From the NCBI GenBank assembly GCA_937891045.1, contig CALBEV010000147.1:1-57656 (forward strand): a DNA stretch of 57,656 nucleotides. Direction: 5' to 3'. Each line of letters begins with the position of its first letter. The first letter of the stretch is position 1. The DNA is from an uncultured Burkholderiales bacterium. GTDB lineage: Bacteria; Pseudomonadota; Gammaproteobacteria; Burkholderiales; Burkholderiaceae. Shown here one piece after another: positions 17,277-26,092 of this stretch. Under the pieces are notes generated by a model, which saw nothing but the letters and a program-made list of their open reading frames with translations, was not told where the DNA came from and searched no databases. The translations under genes and the position numbers were made by a program.

Positions 17277-18871
17277 ACCCGCCCATCAGTTTGTTGATCT
17301 GCGCCTTGGGCGGTGAAGGCGGCGGTGTGCTCAGCAGTTGGCTGATGGACACTGCACGCCGCGCCGGATTTCCCGCGCAAAGCTCGTCCATCCCGGGCGT
17401 GGCGCAGCGCACCGGAGCCACCACCTATTACGTGGAAGTGTGGCCCACCCCCTTGAACGCGTTGCAGGGACAGCGCCCAGTGTTCAGCCTGAACCCGGTG
17501 CCGGGCGCTTTGGATGCTTTGTTGTCCTCAGAGTTGCTGGAAACCGCGCGGCAAGTGTCTTTGGGGCTGGTCTCGCCTGATCGCACCCGGGTGTTCAGCT
17601 CCTCGGGGCGCAGCCTGACCACGCAAGAGCGCATCAGCATGGGAGACGGCCGGGCCGACAGCGCCGCTTTGCTGCAATTGATTCAACAGCAAGCCAAAGA
17701 AGCGCAGGTCTGGGATTTTTCTGCCATGGCGAAAGCGCATGGCACGATGGTGAGCGCGGTCATGCTGGGCGTGGTGGCTGGCAGTGGTTTGTTGCCTTTT
17801 GAGCGTGTGCATTTTGAAGCCAGCATTCAAGACGATGGTGCATCAGCAGCGCAAACCCAAGCCAGCCTGAAAGGTTTCGCGGCGGGCTTTGAACGTGCAG
17901 CGAATGCCCAAGCCCTGCAAGCCATGCTGCAAGACGATGACAGCCCGCAAGCCACTTTGCTTGACTTGCCCACCACAGGCAATGCGCCCCCTTCTGCAGT
18001 GCAAGCCCTGCCCGCCGCAGTGCGCGAATTCGCGCAGCTGGGTTACCAGCGTTTGCTGGACTACCAAGGCACGGCCTATGCCAACTTGTATGTAGAGCGT
18101 TTGCAAACGGTGTTGAACGCCGAAAACGCCGCCGACCCTGCCCATGTGCATGCCCATGCGGCCAGTCGCCACACCGCCCGCTGGTTGGCCTTGTGGATGG
18201 CGTTTGACGACATCGTGCGGGTGGCGGATTTGAAAAGCCGCGCCAGCCGTTGGCAACGCGTGGCCGCCGAGGTGAAGCTTCAACCCGGAGAGTTGTTGCG
18301 GGTCTACGACCATTTCAAACCAGGCGTGCCCGAATTGGCCACGCTGCTGCCGAATGCTTTGGCCACGCCCTTGCTGCGCTGGCACAACCAACGATTGGCG
18401 AAAGGTCTTGAGCCCTTGGCCTGGGCCTTGAAGATTGGCAGCCATTCGGTGCTGGGCCTGTTGGCTTTGTGCACCTTGGCCAGCTTGAAATGGCTGCGCC
18501 CACACGGCAGCCGGTTTGTGCAAGAACAACAAGACATTGAGGCATGGTTGCAAGCCATCACCACAGGCTTGCAAGGAGACTGGGCTTTGGGTTCAGAACT
18601 CGCGCAATGCGGCCAACTCATCAAAGGCTATGGCAGCACCAATGAACGCGCCAAGCGCAACCTGCAGCACATCCTTGTGCATGTGGCCTCCGCTGCTTTG
18701 AACCCGTCTGCCAGTTGGCGGGCCCAGGCTGTGGCGCAAGCCCGCGCGGCGGCATTGCAGGATGAAGAGGGCGTGTCCTTGAACAATCGCCTCACCACCT
18801 TGGGGGCTGCCACTTTGCCCGTGGCGGTTCAACCGCTGCGCTTTGTCCGCCATGCTGCCCGTCGACCATGA
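17273..18871 (+). CDS. iorB: indolepyruvate oxidoreductase subunit beta-like protein with long C-terminal extension
   Basis: 532-residue partner of the alpha-type subunit upstream. The N-terminal ~190 residues form the gamma/beta domain of 2-oxoacid oxidoreductases: ALGGEGGGVLSSWL at the start, then SSIPGVAQRTGATTYYVE. The remaining ~300 residues are an extra helical, Ala/Gln-rich domain (DUF6537-type) that archaeal IorB lacks. In many betaproteobacteria a fused single chain is found instead of this two-gene form. Start ATG 17273 overlaps the iorA stop. hpaI follows after 34 bases on the same strand. Confidence 0.82.
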   Translation: MNPPISLLICALGGEGGGVLSSWLMDTARRAGFPAQSSSIPGVAQRTGATTYYVEVWPTPLNALQGQRPVFSLNPVPGALDALLSSELLETARQVSLGLVSPDRTRVFSSSGRSLTTQERISMGDGRADSAALLQLIQQQAKEAQVWDFSAMAKAHGTMVSAVMLGVVAGSGLLPFERVHFEASIQDDGASAAQTQASLKGFAAGFERAANAQALQAMLQDDDSPQATLLDLPTTGNAPPSAVQALPAAVREFAQLGYQRLLDYQGTAYANLYVERLQTVLNAENAADPAHVHAHAASRHTARWLALWMAFDDIVRVADLKSRASRWQRVAAEVKLQPGELLRVYDHFKPGVPELATLLPNALATPLLRWHNQRLAKGLEPLAWALKIGSHSVLGLLALCTLASLKWLRPHGSRFVQEQQDIEAWLQAITTGLQGDWALGSELAQCGQLIKGYGSTNERAKRNLQHILVHVASAALNPSASWRAQAVAQARAAALQDEEGVSLNNRLTTLGAATLPVAVQPLRFVRHAARRP

Positions 18872-18905
18872 GACCTTCCGACTCAACCCTTGTTTCTTCA
18901 ACACC

Positions 18906-19718
18906 ATGAAAACACCCATCAATGCATTCAAACAGGCCTTGCAAACAACAACACCTCAAATCGGTTTGTGGCTGAGCCTGACCCACCTTGATACGACTGA
19001 AATTGCGGGCTTGGCAGGCTTTGATTGGTTGGTCTTGGATGGTGAACACGCGCCCTACGATTTGCAGCACCTCAAAGCGGCGCTGCAAGTGTTGGCAGCC
19101 TACCCCCAGAGCCACCCGGTTGCACGTGTCCCGGTTGGCGAAAACGCCCTCATCAAACAGTATTTGGATTTGGGCGTGACCAACTTGCTGGTGCCGATGG
19201 TAGACACGCCCGAACAAGCCGGACAGCTGGTGCAGGCTTGTCGCTACCCGCAAGCCGATGGCCAAGGCGGGGTGCGTGGTCTGGCGGGTGCCAGGGCCAG
19301 TCGCTGGGGGTATTTTGAAGACTATTTCAGCGCGGCGAATGAGCAAGTGTGTTTGCTGGTTCAGGCTGAAACCTTGCAGGCCATGCACAACCTGGATGCG
19401 ATTGCGGCCACGCCGGGTGTGGATGGCGTCTTCATCGGTCCAGCTGACTTGTCAGCGGCCATGGGGCATATTGGCCAATTCGACCACCCCGCCGTCAAAG
19501 CCGCCATCGAAGACGGCATCGCGCGGATTCTGAAAGCCGGCAAGGCACCCGGGGTGCTCGCCACCGACGAGGCCTTGGCTCGTCATTACTTGGCCTGTGG
19601 TGCGCGGTTTGTGGCCGTGGGCTTGGACGCGCAGTTGTTGACTCGCAGCAGTCGCGACTTGGCAGTACGTTTCAAGTCCGCTGCTGCGCCCGCCACACGC
19701 CAAGGCGGCAGCTATTGA
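18906..19718 (+). CDS. hpaI: HpcH/HpaI family aldolase (4-hydroxy-2-oxoheptanedioate aldolase-like)
   Basis: 270-residue class II aldolase. HpaI cleaves 4-hydroxy-2-oxoheptanedioate to pyruvate and succinic semialdehyde at the end of homoprotocatechuate degradation; relatives (GarL, RhmA) act on sugar acids. Seen here: DWLVLDGEHAPYD, YLDLGVTNLLVPMVDT, the RASRWGY loop with the catalytic Arg region, the metal Glu in LLVQAETLQAM and GVFIGPADLSAAMG. These match HpaI closely by eye. Start ATG 18906. It lies between iorB and a TRAP transporter, so the transported substrate may feed this aldolase (inference). Confidence 0.82.
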   Translation: MKTPINAFKQALQTTTPQIGLWLSLTHLDTTEIAGLAGFDWLVLDGEHAPYDLQHLKAALQVLAAYPQSHPVARVPVGENALIKQYLDLGVTNLLVPMVDTPEQAGQLVQACRYPQADGQGGVRGLAGARASRWGYFEDYFSAANEQVCLLVQAETLQAMHNLDAIAATPGVDGVFIGPADLSAAMGHIGQFDHPAVKAAIEDGIARILKAGKAPGVLATDEALARHYLACGARFVAVGLDAQLLTRSSRDLAVRFKSAAAPATRQGGSY

Positions 19719-19816
19719 AGCCAGAGACGACCGCGGGCAGATCCCAAGGGTCAAAGGCGCTGTGCTGGGTTATCCTGTTCAGATCTTTTTTGACAGCTGT
19801 TCGCTTTGCTCAAACC

Positions 19817-20851
19817 ATGACAACAAACAACCTACTGACGCCACGCAGCCTGCTTGCTGCCCTGTTGATTGGCTTGCCAGCGCTGGGCTTGGCGCAAGAC
19901 AAAACCCAGACCGTGCGTGTCTCCACCTGGGTGCCCGCACAACACGCCTTGAACCCGGCCATCCAAGCCTGGGCCGAGAGCATGAAAAAAGCCTCGGGGG
20001 GCAGCATCAACCCCATCCTGTTCCCCTCCGAGCAATTGGGCAAAGCCTTTGACCATTTCGACATGGCCCGCGATGGCTTGACCGACTTCGCCTTTGTGAA
20101 CCCCGGCTACCAGCCCGGTCGCTTTCCCATCTTCGCTGCAGCGTCCTTGCCATTTGAAATCAGCAATTCCAAAGCGGGCTCAGCGGCCATTGACGTTTGG
20201 TACCGCACCTATGCCGCCAAAGAGATGAAGGATGTGAAGTACTGCTTTGCCTTTGCACACGACCCTGGGGCTTTTCACTCGCGCAAAAAAGTCGTGTTGC
20301 CCACCGATGTGAAAGGCCTGAAAGTGCGCCCGGCCACCGCCACGGTGGGTCAAATGATCACCTTGCTGGGCGGCACCAATGTGCAAGCCTCGGCACCGGA
20401 GGCGCGTGATGCCATCGAGCGCGGCGTGGCCGATGCCCTCACCTTTCCTTGGGGCTCCTTGTCTTTGTTTGGCATCGACAAAGTGGTGAAGTACCACATG
20501 GACGTGCCTCTGTACGTCACCCCTTTTGTGATGGTGATGAACCTGGACAAGTACAAAGCCTTGTCACCTGCACAAAAGCAAACAGTGGATGGGCATTGCA
20601 CGCCTGACTGGGCTGAAAAAGTCGGCACCGCTTGGGCTGACTTTGAGATTGCGGGTCGCGCCAAACTGCTGGCCGACAAAGCCAACCGCGAGATCTACAG
20701 CCTCACCCCCGCGCAACTCGCGGCTTGGAAAACCGCGGTGGCCCCGGTGCAAAAGCAATGGGCTGACGAGGTGAAAAAACGCGGCGACGACCCCGCGCCC
20801 ATTTTGAAAGCCTTGCAGCAAAGCTTGGCCAAGTACAAATCCGCGCTCTAA
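19817..20851 (+). CDS. dctP: TRAP transporter periplasmic substrate-binding protein (DctP family)
   Basis: 344-residue periplasmic receptor of a tripartite ATP-independent transporter. A signal peptide (about 1-26, ending LGLAQ) precedes a DctP fold: VRVSTWVPAQHALNP, SEQLGKAFDHFDMARDGLTDFAFVNPGY, KGLKVRPATATVGQM and RDAIERGVADALTFPWGS. The Arg in KVRPA normally salt-bridges the substrate carboxylate, so an organic acid ligand is expected. Start ATG 19817 gives the signal peptide. A gap of 98 bases separates it from hpaI. dctQ follows after 3 bases. Confidence 0.9.
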   Translation: MTTNNLLTPRSLLAALLIGLPALGLAQDKTQTVRVSTWVPAQHALNPAIQAWAESMKKASGGSINPILFPSEQLGKAFDHFDMARDGLTDFAFVNPGYQPGRFPIFAAASLPFEISNSKAGSAAIDVWYRTYAAKEMKDVKYCFAFAHDPGAFHSRKKVVLPTDVKGLKVRPATATVGQMITLLGGTNVQASAPEARDAIERGVADALTFPWGSLSLFGIDKVVKYHMDVPLYVTPFVMVMNLDKYKALSPAQKQTVDGHCTPDWAEKVGTAWADFEIAGRAKLLADKANREIYSLTPAQLAAWKTAVAPVQKQWADEVKKRGDDPAPILKALQQSLAKYKSAL

Positions 20852-20854
20852 ACC

Positions 20855-21376
20855 ATGGCGCACTCCAGCCCCAAAACCCCATTCGACAAAATCATTGACA
20901 CCATCGAATGGACGGCGGCCGTGTTCGTCGGCCTCGTCGCGCTCAACATCTTTCTGGCTGTTGTGCTGCGCAAGTTCTTCGACACCGCCATTCCCGACAG
21001 CTACGACATTGGTCGATTGCTGCTGGGCATCCTGATCTTTTGGGGCATTGCCGCCACCAGCTACCGCGGTGGTCACATCACTGTGGATCTGCTGTGGACC
21101 TATGCCAGCCCGCGTTGGAAACGCTACATCGATGTGTTCGCCACCTTGGTGTTGCTGCTGGTGGTCACGGTGCAAACCATCATGCTGTTTGACAAAGTGG
21201 CCACGACCTTTCACGACCATGTGCAAACCTATGACCTGAACCTGCCCACCTGGCCTTTCTTTGCCGTGGCGTGGATGGGCGATGTGTGTGCCGTGTTGTT
21301 GATCACCATCCGCACCTGGCGTTTGCTGCGCGACCCCGAGGCTTTGCAAACCCCCACCAGCGGAACAGGACACTGA
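20855..21376 (+). CDS. dctQ: TRAP transporter small permease (DctQ family)
   Basis: 173-residue inner-membrane protein with four predicted helices (roughly residues 15-40, 50-70, 90-115, 130-155) and the DctQ pattern LLLGILIFWGIAATSYRGGHI. It partners with the large permease DctM. It sits between dctP and dctM with gaps of 3 and 1 bases, so the three are surely one operon. Confidence 0.9.
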   Translation: MAHSSPKTPFDKIIDTIEWTAAVFVGLVALNIFLAVVLRKFFDTAIPDSYDIGRLLLGILIFWGIAATSYRGGHITVDLLWTYASPRWKRYIDVFATLVLLLVVTVQTIMLFDKVATTFHDHVQTYDLNLPTWPFFAVAWMGDVCAVLLITIRTWRLLRDPEALQTPTSGTGH

Positions 21377-21377
21377 C

Positions 21378-22694
21378 ATGGACCTGATGAATTTGAGCCC
21401 GGATGCGGTGGCCTTGATTGGCTTTATCGCCTTGTTCACGCTCATGTTGTTGCGTGTGCCAGTGGGCATGGCCATGGGCTTGGTGGGTGTGTGCGGCTAC
21501 AGCTACATCGTGGGCAGTGGTCCGGCCTTGAAGTTGATTGGCCAAACCTCGATGCGCACGGTGACCGACTACACCTTTGGCGTCATCCCGATGTTCATGC
21601 TGATGGGCGCTTTTGTGTCGGTATCTGGGGTCAGCCGTGAGCTGTTTCGAGCGGCCAACGCCTTCATCGGACACATGCGCGGTGGCTTGGGTGTGGCGAC
21701 CGTCGTGGCCTGCGGCGGCTTTGCAGCCATTTGCGGTTCGTCGGTGGCGACAGCCGCCACGTTTTCATCCGTGGCTTACCCCGAGATGCGCCGCTTCGGT
21801 TATCCGCAGTCGTTCGCAACCGGCGTCATCGCAGCTGGCGGCACCTTGGGAGCCATGCTGCCACCGTCCACGGTGTTGGCGGTCTATGCCATCCTCACGC
21901 AACAAGACATTGGCAAGCTGTTCATGGCGGGCATCATCCCCGGCATTTTGGCCATGCTCATGTATGTGCTCACGATTGTCATCATCGTGCGGGTGCGGCC
22001 CGACTGGTTGCCACGTGGCGAACAAAAAACCTGGCCCGAGCGCTTGCATGGTTTGAAGGACGTTTGGGCTCCGGTGCTGCTGTTTGTGTTTGTCATTGGC
22101 GGTTTGTACGGCGGCTTTTTCACGCCCACCGAGGCCGGTGGTGTGGGCGCGACCGGCGCGTTTTTACTGGGCGTGTTGCGCGGCAAACTTGACCGCGCAG
22201 GCACGCTCACAGCCTTGCTGTCGGCCACCCGCACCGCTGCCGCCGTCTTCACCGTGCTGATCGGCGCCTTGATCTTTGGCTACTTTCTGACCGTGACCCA
22301 GGTACCGCAAAACCTGACGGCTTTCCTGTCTGATTTGGGTTTGGGCCGCTATGGCGTCTTGGCACTGATCATGGTGATGTACCTGATCTTGGGTTGCTTG
22401 ATGGATGCCATGGCCATGATCATCCTGACCGTGCCCATCGTCTTTCCGATCATTGTGCAACTCGGCTTTGATCCGATTTGGTTCGGCATCATCATCGTCA
22501 TGACCGTCGAGCTGGGCCTGATTCACCCGCCGGTGGGCATGAATGTGTTCGTCATCAAGAGCGTGGTGCATGACGTGAGTTTCATGACCATCTTCAAAGG
22601 CGTCATTCCCTTTGTGCTGACCGACTTGCTGCGTCTGGTCATCCTGATCGCGTTCCCGATCATCGCGCTGTGGTTGCCCGAGCGCATGGGTTGA
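21378..22694 (+). CDS. dctM: TRAP transporter large permease (DctM family)
   Basis: 438-residue, about 12-helix membrane subunit that drives solute uptake with a sodium gradient. Seen: LMLLRVPVGMAMGL at the first helix, AAICGSSVATAATFSSVAYPEM, AAGGTLGAMLPPSTVLAVYA, FTPTEAGGVGATGAF and PPVGMNVFVIKS, all DctM hallmarks. It ends 14 bases before the stop of the convergent phoX-like gene. Confidence 0.92.
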   Translation: MDLMNLSPDAVALIGFIALFTLMLLRVPVGMAMGLVGVCGYSYIVGSGPALKLIGQTSMRTVTDYTFGVIPMFMLMGAFVSVSGVSRELFRAANAFIGHMRGGLGVATVVACGGFAAICGSSVATAATFSSVAYPEMRRFGYPQSFATGVIAAGGTLGAMLPPSTVLAVYAILTQQDIGKLFMAGIIPGILAMLMYVLTIVIIVRVRPDWLPRGEQKTWPERLHGLKDVWAPVLLFVFVIGGLYGGFFTPTEAGGVGATGAFLLGVLRGKLDRAGTLTALLSATRTAAAVFTVLIGALIFGYFLTVTQVPQNLTAFLSDLGLGRYGVLALIMVMYLILGCLMDAMAMIILTVPIVFPIIVQLGFDPIWFGIIIVMTVELGLIHPPVGMNVFVIKSVVHDVSFMTIFKGVIPFVLTDLLRLVILIAFPIIALWLPERMG

Positions 22695-22708
22695 TTCAGC
22701 CGCGCTGC

Positions 22709-24598
22709 TTACAAGCCAATCACGCCACCGTTCTTTTTGCGCACCGCCACCGCCGCACTGCGTGGCCTTGTTTCATCGACATAGTCGGGCCAACTGGAGT
22801 ATTTGGACGGCTCTTTCGGGTCGCTGCGCTCACCCGGTGATTCGCCCGGGTGCTGGATGCTCAAGAACATCGTCGTGCCATCCGGTGTGAACGACAAGCC
22901 GGTCACTTCACAGTTGGCGGGGCCGGTGAAAAAACGGCGCACCTCGCCGGTGCTCACATCACACGCCAACAGTTGGTTATTGCCGATCCGCTCAAACTCG
23001 CCTTGCTGCAATTGACTGCTGTGCACGTCGGTTTGAATCCACAGCAAGCCGCCGGGGCCAAAGCTGATGCCATCCGGGCAGCCGAACACATCGCCTTGGA
23101 TATTGCCTTTGGCTTCAGGGCGTGGATTGGCCGGGTCACCGGCCAGCAGCAAATGGTTCCACTTGAACTGCAAGCCGTCGAAGTCGCCCGCATCTTGCCA
23201 ACGGATGATCTGGCCCATGGTGTTGTTGGCGCGTGGGTTGGCCGCGTCCACGCCCGGTTTGCCAGTTTCGCCGCGCTGGCTGTTGTTGGTGAGCGTGCAG
23301 TACACCCAGCCACTGGCCGGGTCGATGGTCAGCCATTCAGGGCGGTCCATTTTGGTGGCGCCCAAGGCATCGCTGGCCTGACGCGCTTTGACGAGTACCT
23401 CGCCTTGATCAGCAAAACCATTGGCCGCTGTCAAGGGTCCTTGGCCATGCACCAGGGGCAACCAAGCGCCGGTGCCATTGGCCTCAAACCGCGCCACATA
23501 CAAGGTGCCGTGGTCTAGCAAGTCGCGGTTGGCTGCCGCACCACCGGCTTGGATTTTGTCGCGGCTGACGAATTTGTAGATGTACTCAAAGCGAGCGTCT
23601 TCACCCGAATACACCACGGCGTGGCCCGCCTTGGTTTGGCCCACCCATGCGCCTTCATGGGCGCCTCGGCCAAGCGCCGTGCGTTTAACGGGCGTGCTGA
23701 GCGGGTCCATCGGGTCGACTTCAACGATCCAACCAAAGCGGTTCGGTTCGTTCGGGTTCAACTCGGCATTGAAACGCGCATCGTGGGCTTCCCACTGGCT
23801 GTGGCTTTTGGCACGCAAACCCCAGCGCTTGTGGTGCGCCGATGGTTTGTCACCTGCCGCAAAATAACCCGACCAATTTTCTTCGCCTGACAAGTAAGTG
23901 CCCCAAGGCGTCATGCTGCTCGCGCAATTGTTCAAAGTGCCCAAGACGCGTGTGCCTTGGGGATCGGCGGCGGTGCGCATCAACGCATGACCAGCAGCCG
24001 GACCCGTCAATGCCATGGGCGTGTTGGCGGTGATGCGCCGCGCCCACTTCGAGGGGCGCACCATTTGCCAGCCTTTGGAGCCCAGTCGCACTTCAATCAC
24101 CGAAATGCCATGGGCGTTTTGGGCCTTCAACACCTTGTCAGCGCTCATCGATTCAAAGCCGTCGGGGAACAGCAAGCCCTCGTCGATGTACTCGTGATTG
24201 AGGGCCAACAAACCATGGGTGGAACTGCCTTGCAAAGGAAAAAACACCAGGCCATCGTGGTGCATGCCCATCTGCACGGCTTGCTCTTGCGCCGTGTTGC
24301 TGGCGTCGGGTTTGTAGACGGGCATGTTGCCCGCGATGCCCACCGCATCGCCCCAAGGGGCCAAGACTGTGGCCACGTAGTCGGCGGGCAGCTCGATGAA
24401 GTCGCCCAAACCAATGGGCATGGCTTTGAAGCCGATGCGGCTGGGTTTGGCATGCGCCGCCAGCGGCGACAAGCTGCCCAGCAAGCCCAACCAAGCCGCC
24501 AGTTGCAAGGTTTGGCGTTTGGCCGGATCGCAGACTTGGTGAATGTTCAGGTTGCTGGAGCGATTGCTGTGCTCCATCTTCGAGAAGTCTTTGGCCAT
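22709..24598 (-). CDS. PhoX-like (DUF839) phosphatase-family protein
   Basis: 629-residue exported protein of the PhoX/DUF839 family; authentic PhoX is a periplasmic phosphatase with an Fe/Ca cofactor. The N-terminus (about residues 25-50) has KRQTLQLAAWLG before a hydrophobic stretch ending AHA, like a Tat signal in which the first twin Arg is Lys. Core motifs include LALNHEYIDEGLLFP, NNCASSMTPWGTYLSGEENW (near 225-240) and a C-terminal FLSIQHPGE. In TPWGTYL-x-x-EEN the second x, Cys in PhoX as I recall it, is Gly here, so activity is uncertain. The gene starts 3 bases after the stop of the di-haem protein gene: one operon. Confidence 0.8.
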   Translation of the reverse strand: MAKDFSKMEHSNRSSNLNIHQVCDPAKRQTLQLAAWLGLLGSLSPLAAHAKPSRIGFKAMPIGLGDFIELPADYVATVLAPWGDAVGIAGNMPVYKPDASNTAQEQAVQMGMHHDGLVFFPLQGSSTHGLLALNHEYIDEGLLFPDGFESMSADKVLKAQNAHGISVIEVRLGSKGWQMVRPSKWARRITANTPMALTGPAAGHALMRTAADPQGTRVLGTLNNCASSMTPWGTYLSGEENWSGYFAAGDKPSAHHKRWGLRAKSHSQWEAHDARFNAELNPNEPNRFGWIVEVDPMDPLSTPVKRTALGRGAHEGAWVGQTKAGHAVVYSGEDARFEYIYKFVSRDKIQAGGAAANRDLLDHGTLYVARFEANGTGAWLPLVHGQGPLTAANGFADQGEVLVKARQASDALGATKMDRPEWLTIDPASGWVYCTLTNNSQRGETGKPGVDAANPRANNTMGQIIRWQDAGDFDGLQFKWNHLLLAGDPANPRPEAKGNIQGDVFGCPDGISFGPGGLLWIQTDVHSSQLQQGEFERIGNNQLLACDVSTGEVRRFFTGPANCEVTGLSFTPDGTTMFLSIQHPGESPGERSDPKEPSKYSSWPDYVDETRPRSAAVAVRKKNGGVIGL

Positions 24599-24601
24599 GG
24601 C

Positions 24602-25999
24602 TCAGAGTGAGTTCAAAAATGCCAGCAAGTCTTGGCGTTGTGCTTTGGGCATGGCCACAAATTTGTCTTTCGACAGCTTGGCCTCGCCACCGTGCCACAC
24701 AATGGCCTCGGTCAGGTTGCGAGCACGCCCATCGTGCAAAAAGTTGGTGCTGGCACTGACTTGTTTGGACAAACCGATGCCCCAAAGCGGTGGGGTGCGC
24801 CAATCCGAGCCGCTGGCTTTGTAGTCGGGTCGGCCATCGGCCAAGTCGGGGCCCATGTCGTGCAGCAGCAAGTCGGTGTAGGGGCGAATCGTTTTGTTGG
24901 CGACTGCAGGCAAGGCATCAAACTTGCCGGTGCGCATCTCAGGCACATGACAGCCACCACAGCCAGCCTGCATGAACAATTCCTCGCCACGCTTGACCTC
25001 GGGTTTGTTTTTGTCACGCTGCTGCGGCACATCCAGCGACAGTGTCCAGTTGGTGATGCTGTCCCACAACTCGGGGCGCAACTCAGGCTTGGGATTGCGA
25101 ATCGCTTCCAGGCATTCCTTTTGTGCAGGCATGCAATGTGGATCCGGATAAAGCGCGGAAGTGATGCCGATGTCGGCAGCGAAAGCAGCCGCGATTTGCT
25201 GTCGGACAGTGGGTTGGTTGGCTTTCCAGCCAAAGCGGCCTAGCGCGGTTTGTTGCTTGATGTCATCTCGGACATAGTTGGGTCGACCATTCAAGCCCTG
25301 TTGCTGTTGCTTTTGCGCCAAGGCCAAAATGTCTTTCTCACTCACCGCTTCCAAAAATCCCATGCCCAGCATGGCTTGCGAGTTGCGCAAAGAAAACATG
25401 GCATTGCTGGCCAGGGGTCCAAAGTTCAAATGCTCAACCCGCACCTTGGGCTTGCGCAATTCCAACTCTTCGCCATCGGCAAAGGTGAATTTTTGTGTCA
25501 TCCAATCAATGAAAACTTCGGCTTCACCAGCGCGCTGACTGGTGTTTTTGCGGGTGACGATGTCAAACATTTGAATGTCCGTGCCGTAGTTTGGATCCGG
25601 CTTGGGCCCGCCAAATCCATCGTCTCCAGGGACCGATATCCGCAGCACTTGCTGCACGGCCAAGCCACCGGTGTCGAGCATGCGCCCACGACCAGCGTTC
25701 ACATGACAAGCCGCGCAATTGGTGGCCATGAAGTTAGGGCCCAAGCCCCACTCGCCGCCGGAAGGCCCGGGCAGGGACAAGTCCCAGATCACGGGAATCG
25801 TGGGGTTGTTGACGGCGATCCAAAAGTTGTTGAACACCTTCTCGCCTTGAGGAAACTGCTTGCGTTGTTTGGCGGTCAAGCCAGCCACCGGCTGCTTGTA
25901 CACATCTTGGATCAACACTTGTTTGGAGGTTTGGGTCACAGCTGGGCCAGCGCCCATGGCCAAGACAGCGAGCAACAGATAAGACAGCGGTTTTTTCAA
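24602..25999 (-). CDS. di-haem cytochrome c-type oxidoreductase (DUF1111)
   Basis: 465-residue exported protein of the di-haem oxidoreductase (DUF1111) family, distantly related to MauG/CcpA peroxidases. Two haem c sites are visible, CAACH near residue 95 and CGGCH near 345, with candidate distal Met residues downstream. The chosen start is TTG at 25999-25997: GGAG lies 7 bases before it and it yields a clean signal peptide (KKPLSYLLLAVLAMGAG...). An in-frame ATG at 26047 would add 16 residues without a clear ribosome site. Its tight coupling to the PhoX-like gene suggests a joint periplasmic role; substrate unknown. Confidence 0.82.
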   Translation of the reverse strand: MKKPLSYLLLAVLAMGAGPAVTQTSKQVLIQDVYKQPVAGLTAKQRKQFPQGEKVFNNFWIAVNNPTIPVIWDLSLPGPSGGEWGLGPNFMATNCAACHVNAGRGRMLDTGGLAVQQVLRISVPGDDGFGGPKPDPNYGTDIQMFDIVTRKNTSQRAGEAEVFIDWMTQKFTFADGEELELRKPKVRVEHLNFGPLASNAMFSLRNSQAMLGMGFLEAVSEKDILALAQKQQQQGLNGRPNYVRDDIKQQTALGRFGWKANQPTVRQQIAAAFAADIGITSALYPDPHCMPAQKECLEAIRNPKPELRPELWDSITNWTLSLDVPQQRDKNKPEVKRGEELFMQAGCGGCHVPEMRTGKFDALPAVANKTIRPYTDLLLHDMGPDLADGRPDYKASGSDWRTPPLWGIGLSKQVSASTNFLHDGRARNLTEAIVWHGGEAKLSKDKFVAMPKAQRQDLLAFLNSL

Positions 26000-26092
26000 T
26001 GCAGTTCTCCAACAGGGCACCAAGTGTTTTGGCACATTCAGGGACATTTTGACAGGTAAGCCATGGCGGGTATTTGAGGCAGCGCAAATTCC

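Noticed and set aside
26045..26060. Pho-box-like CTGTCAA upstream of the di-haem/PhoX-like pair
   Set aside because: Only one half-site is visible; the required second direct repeat at 11-base spacing is absent.
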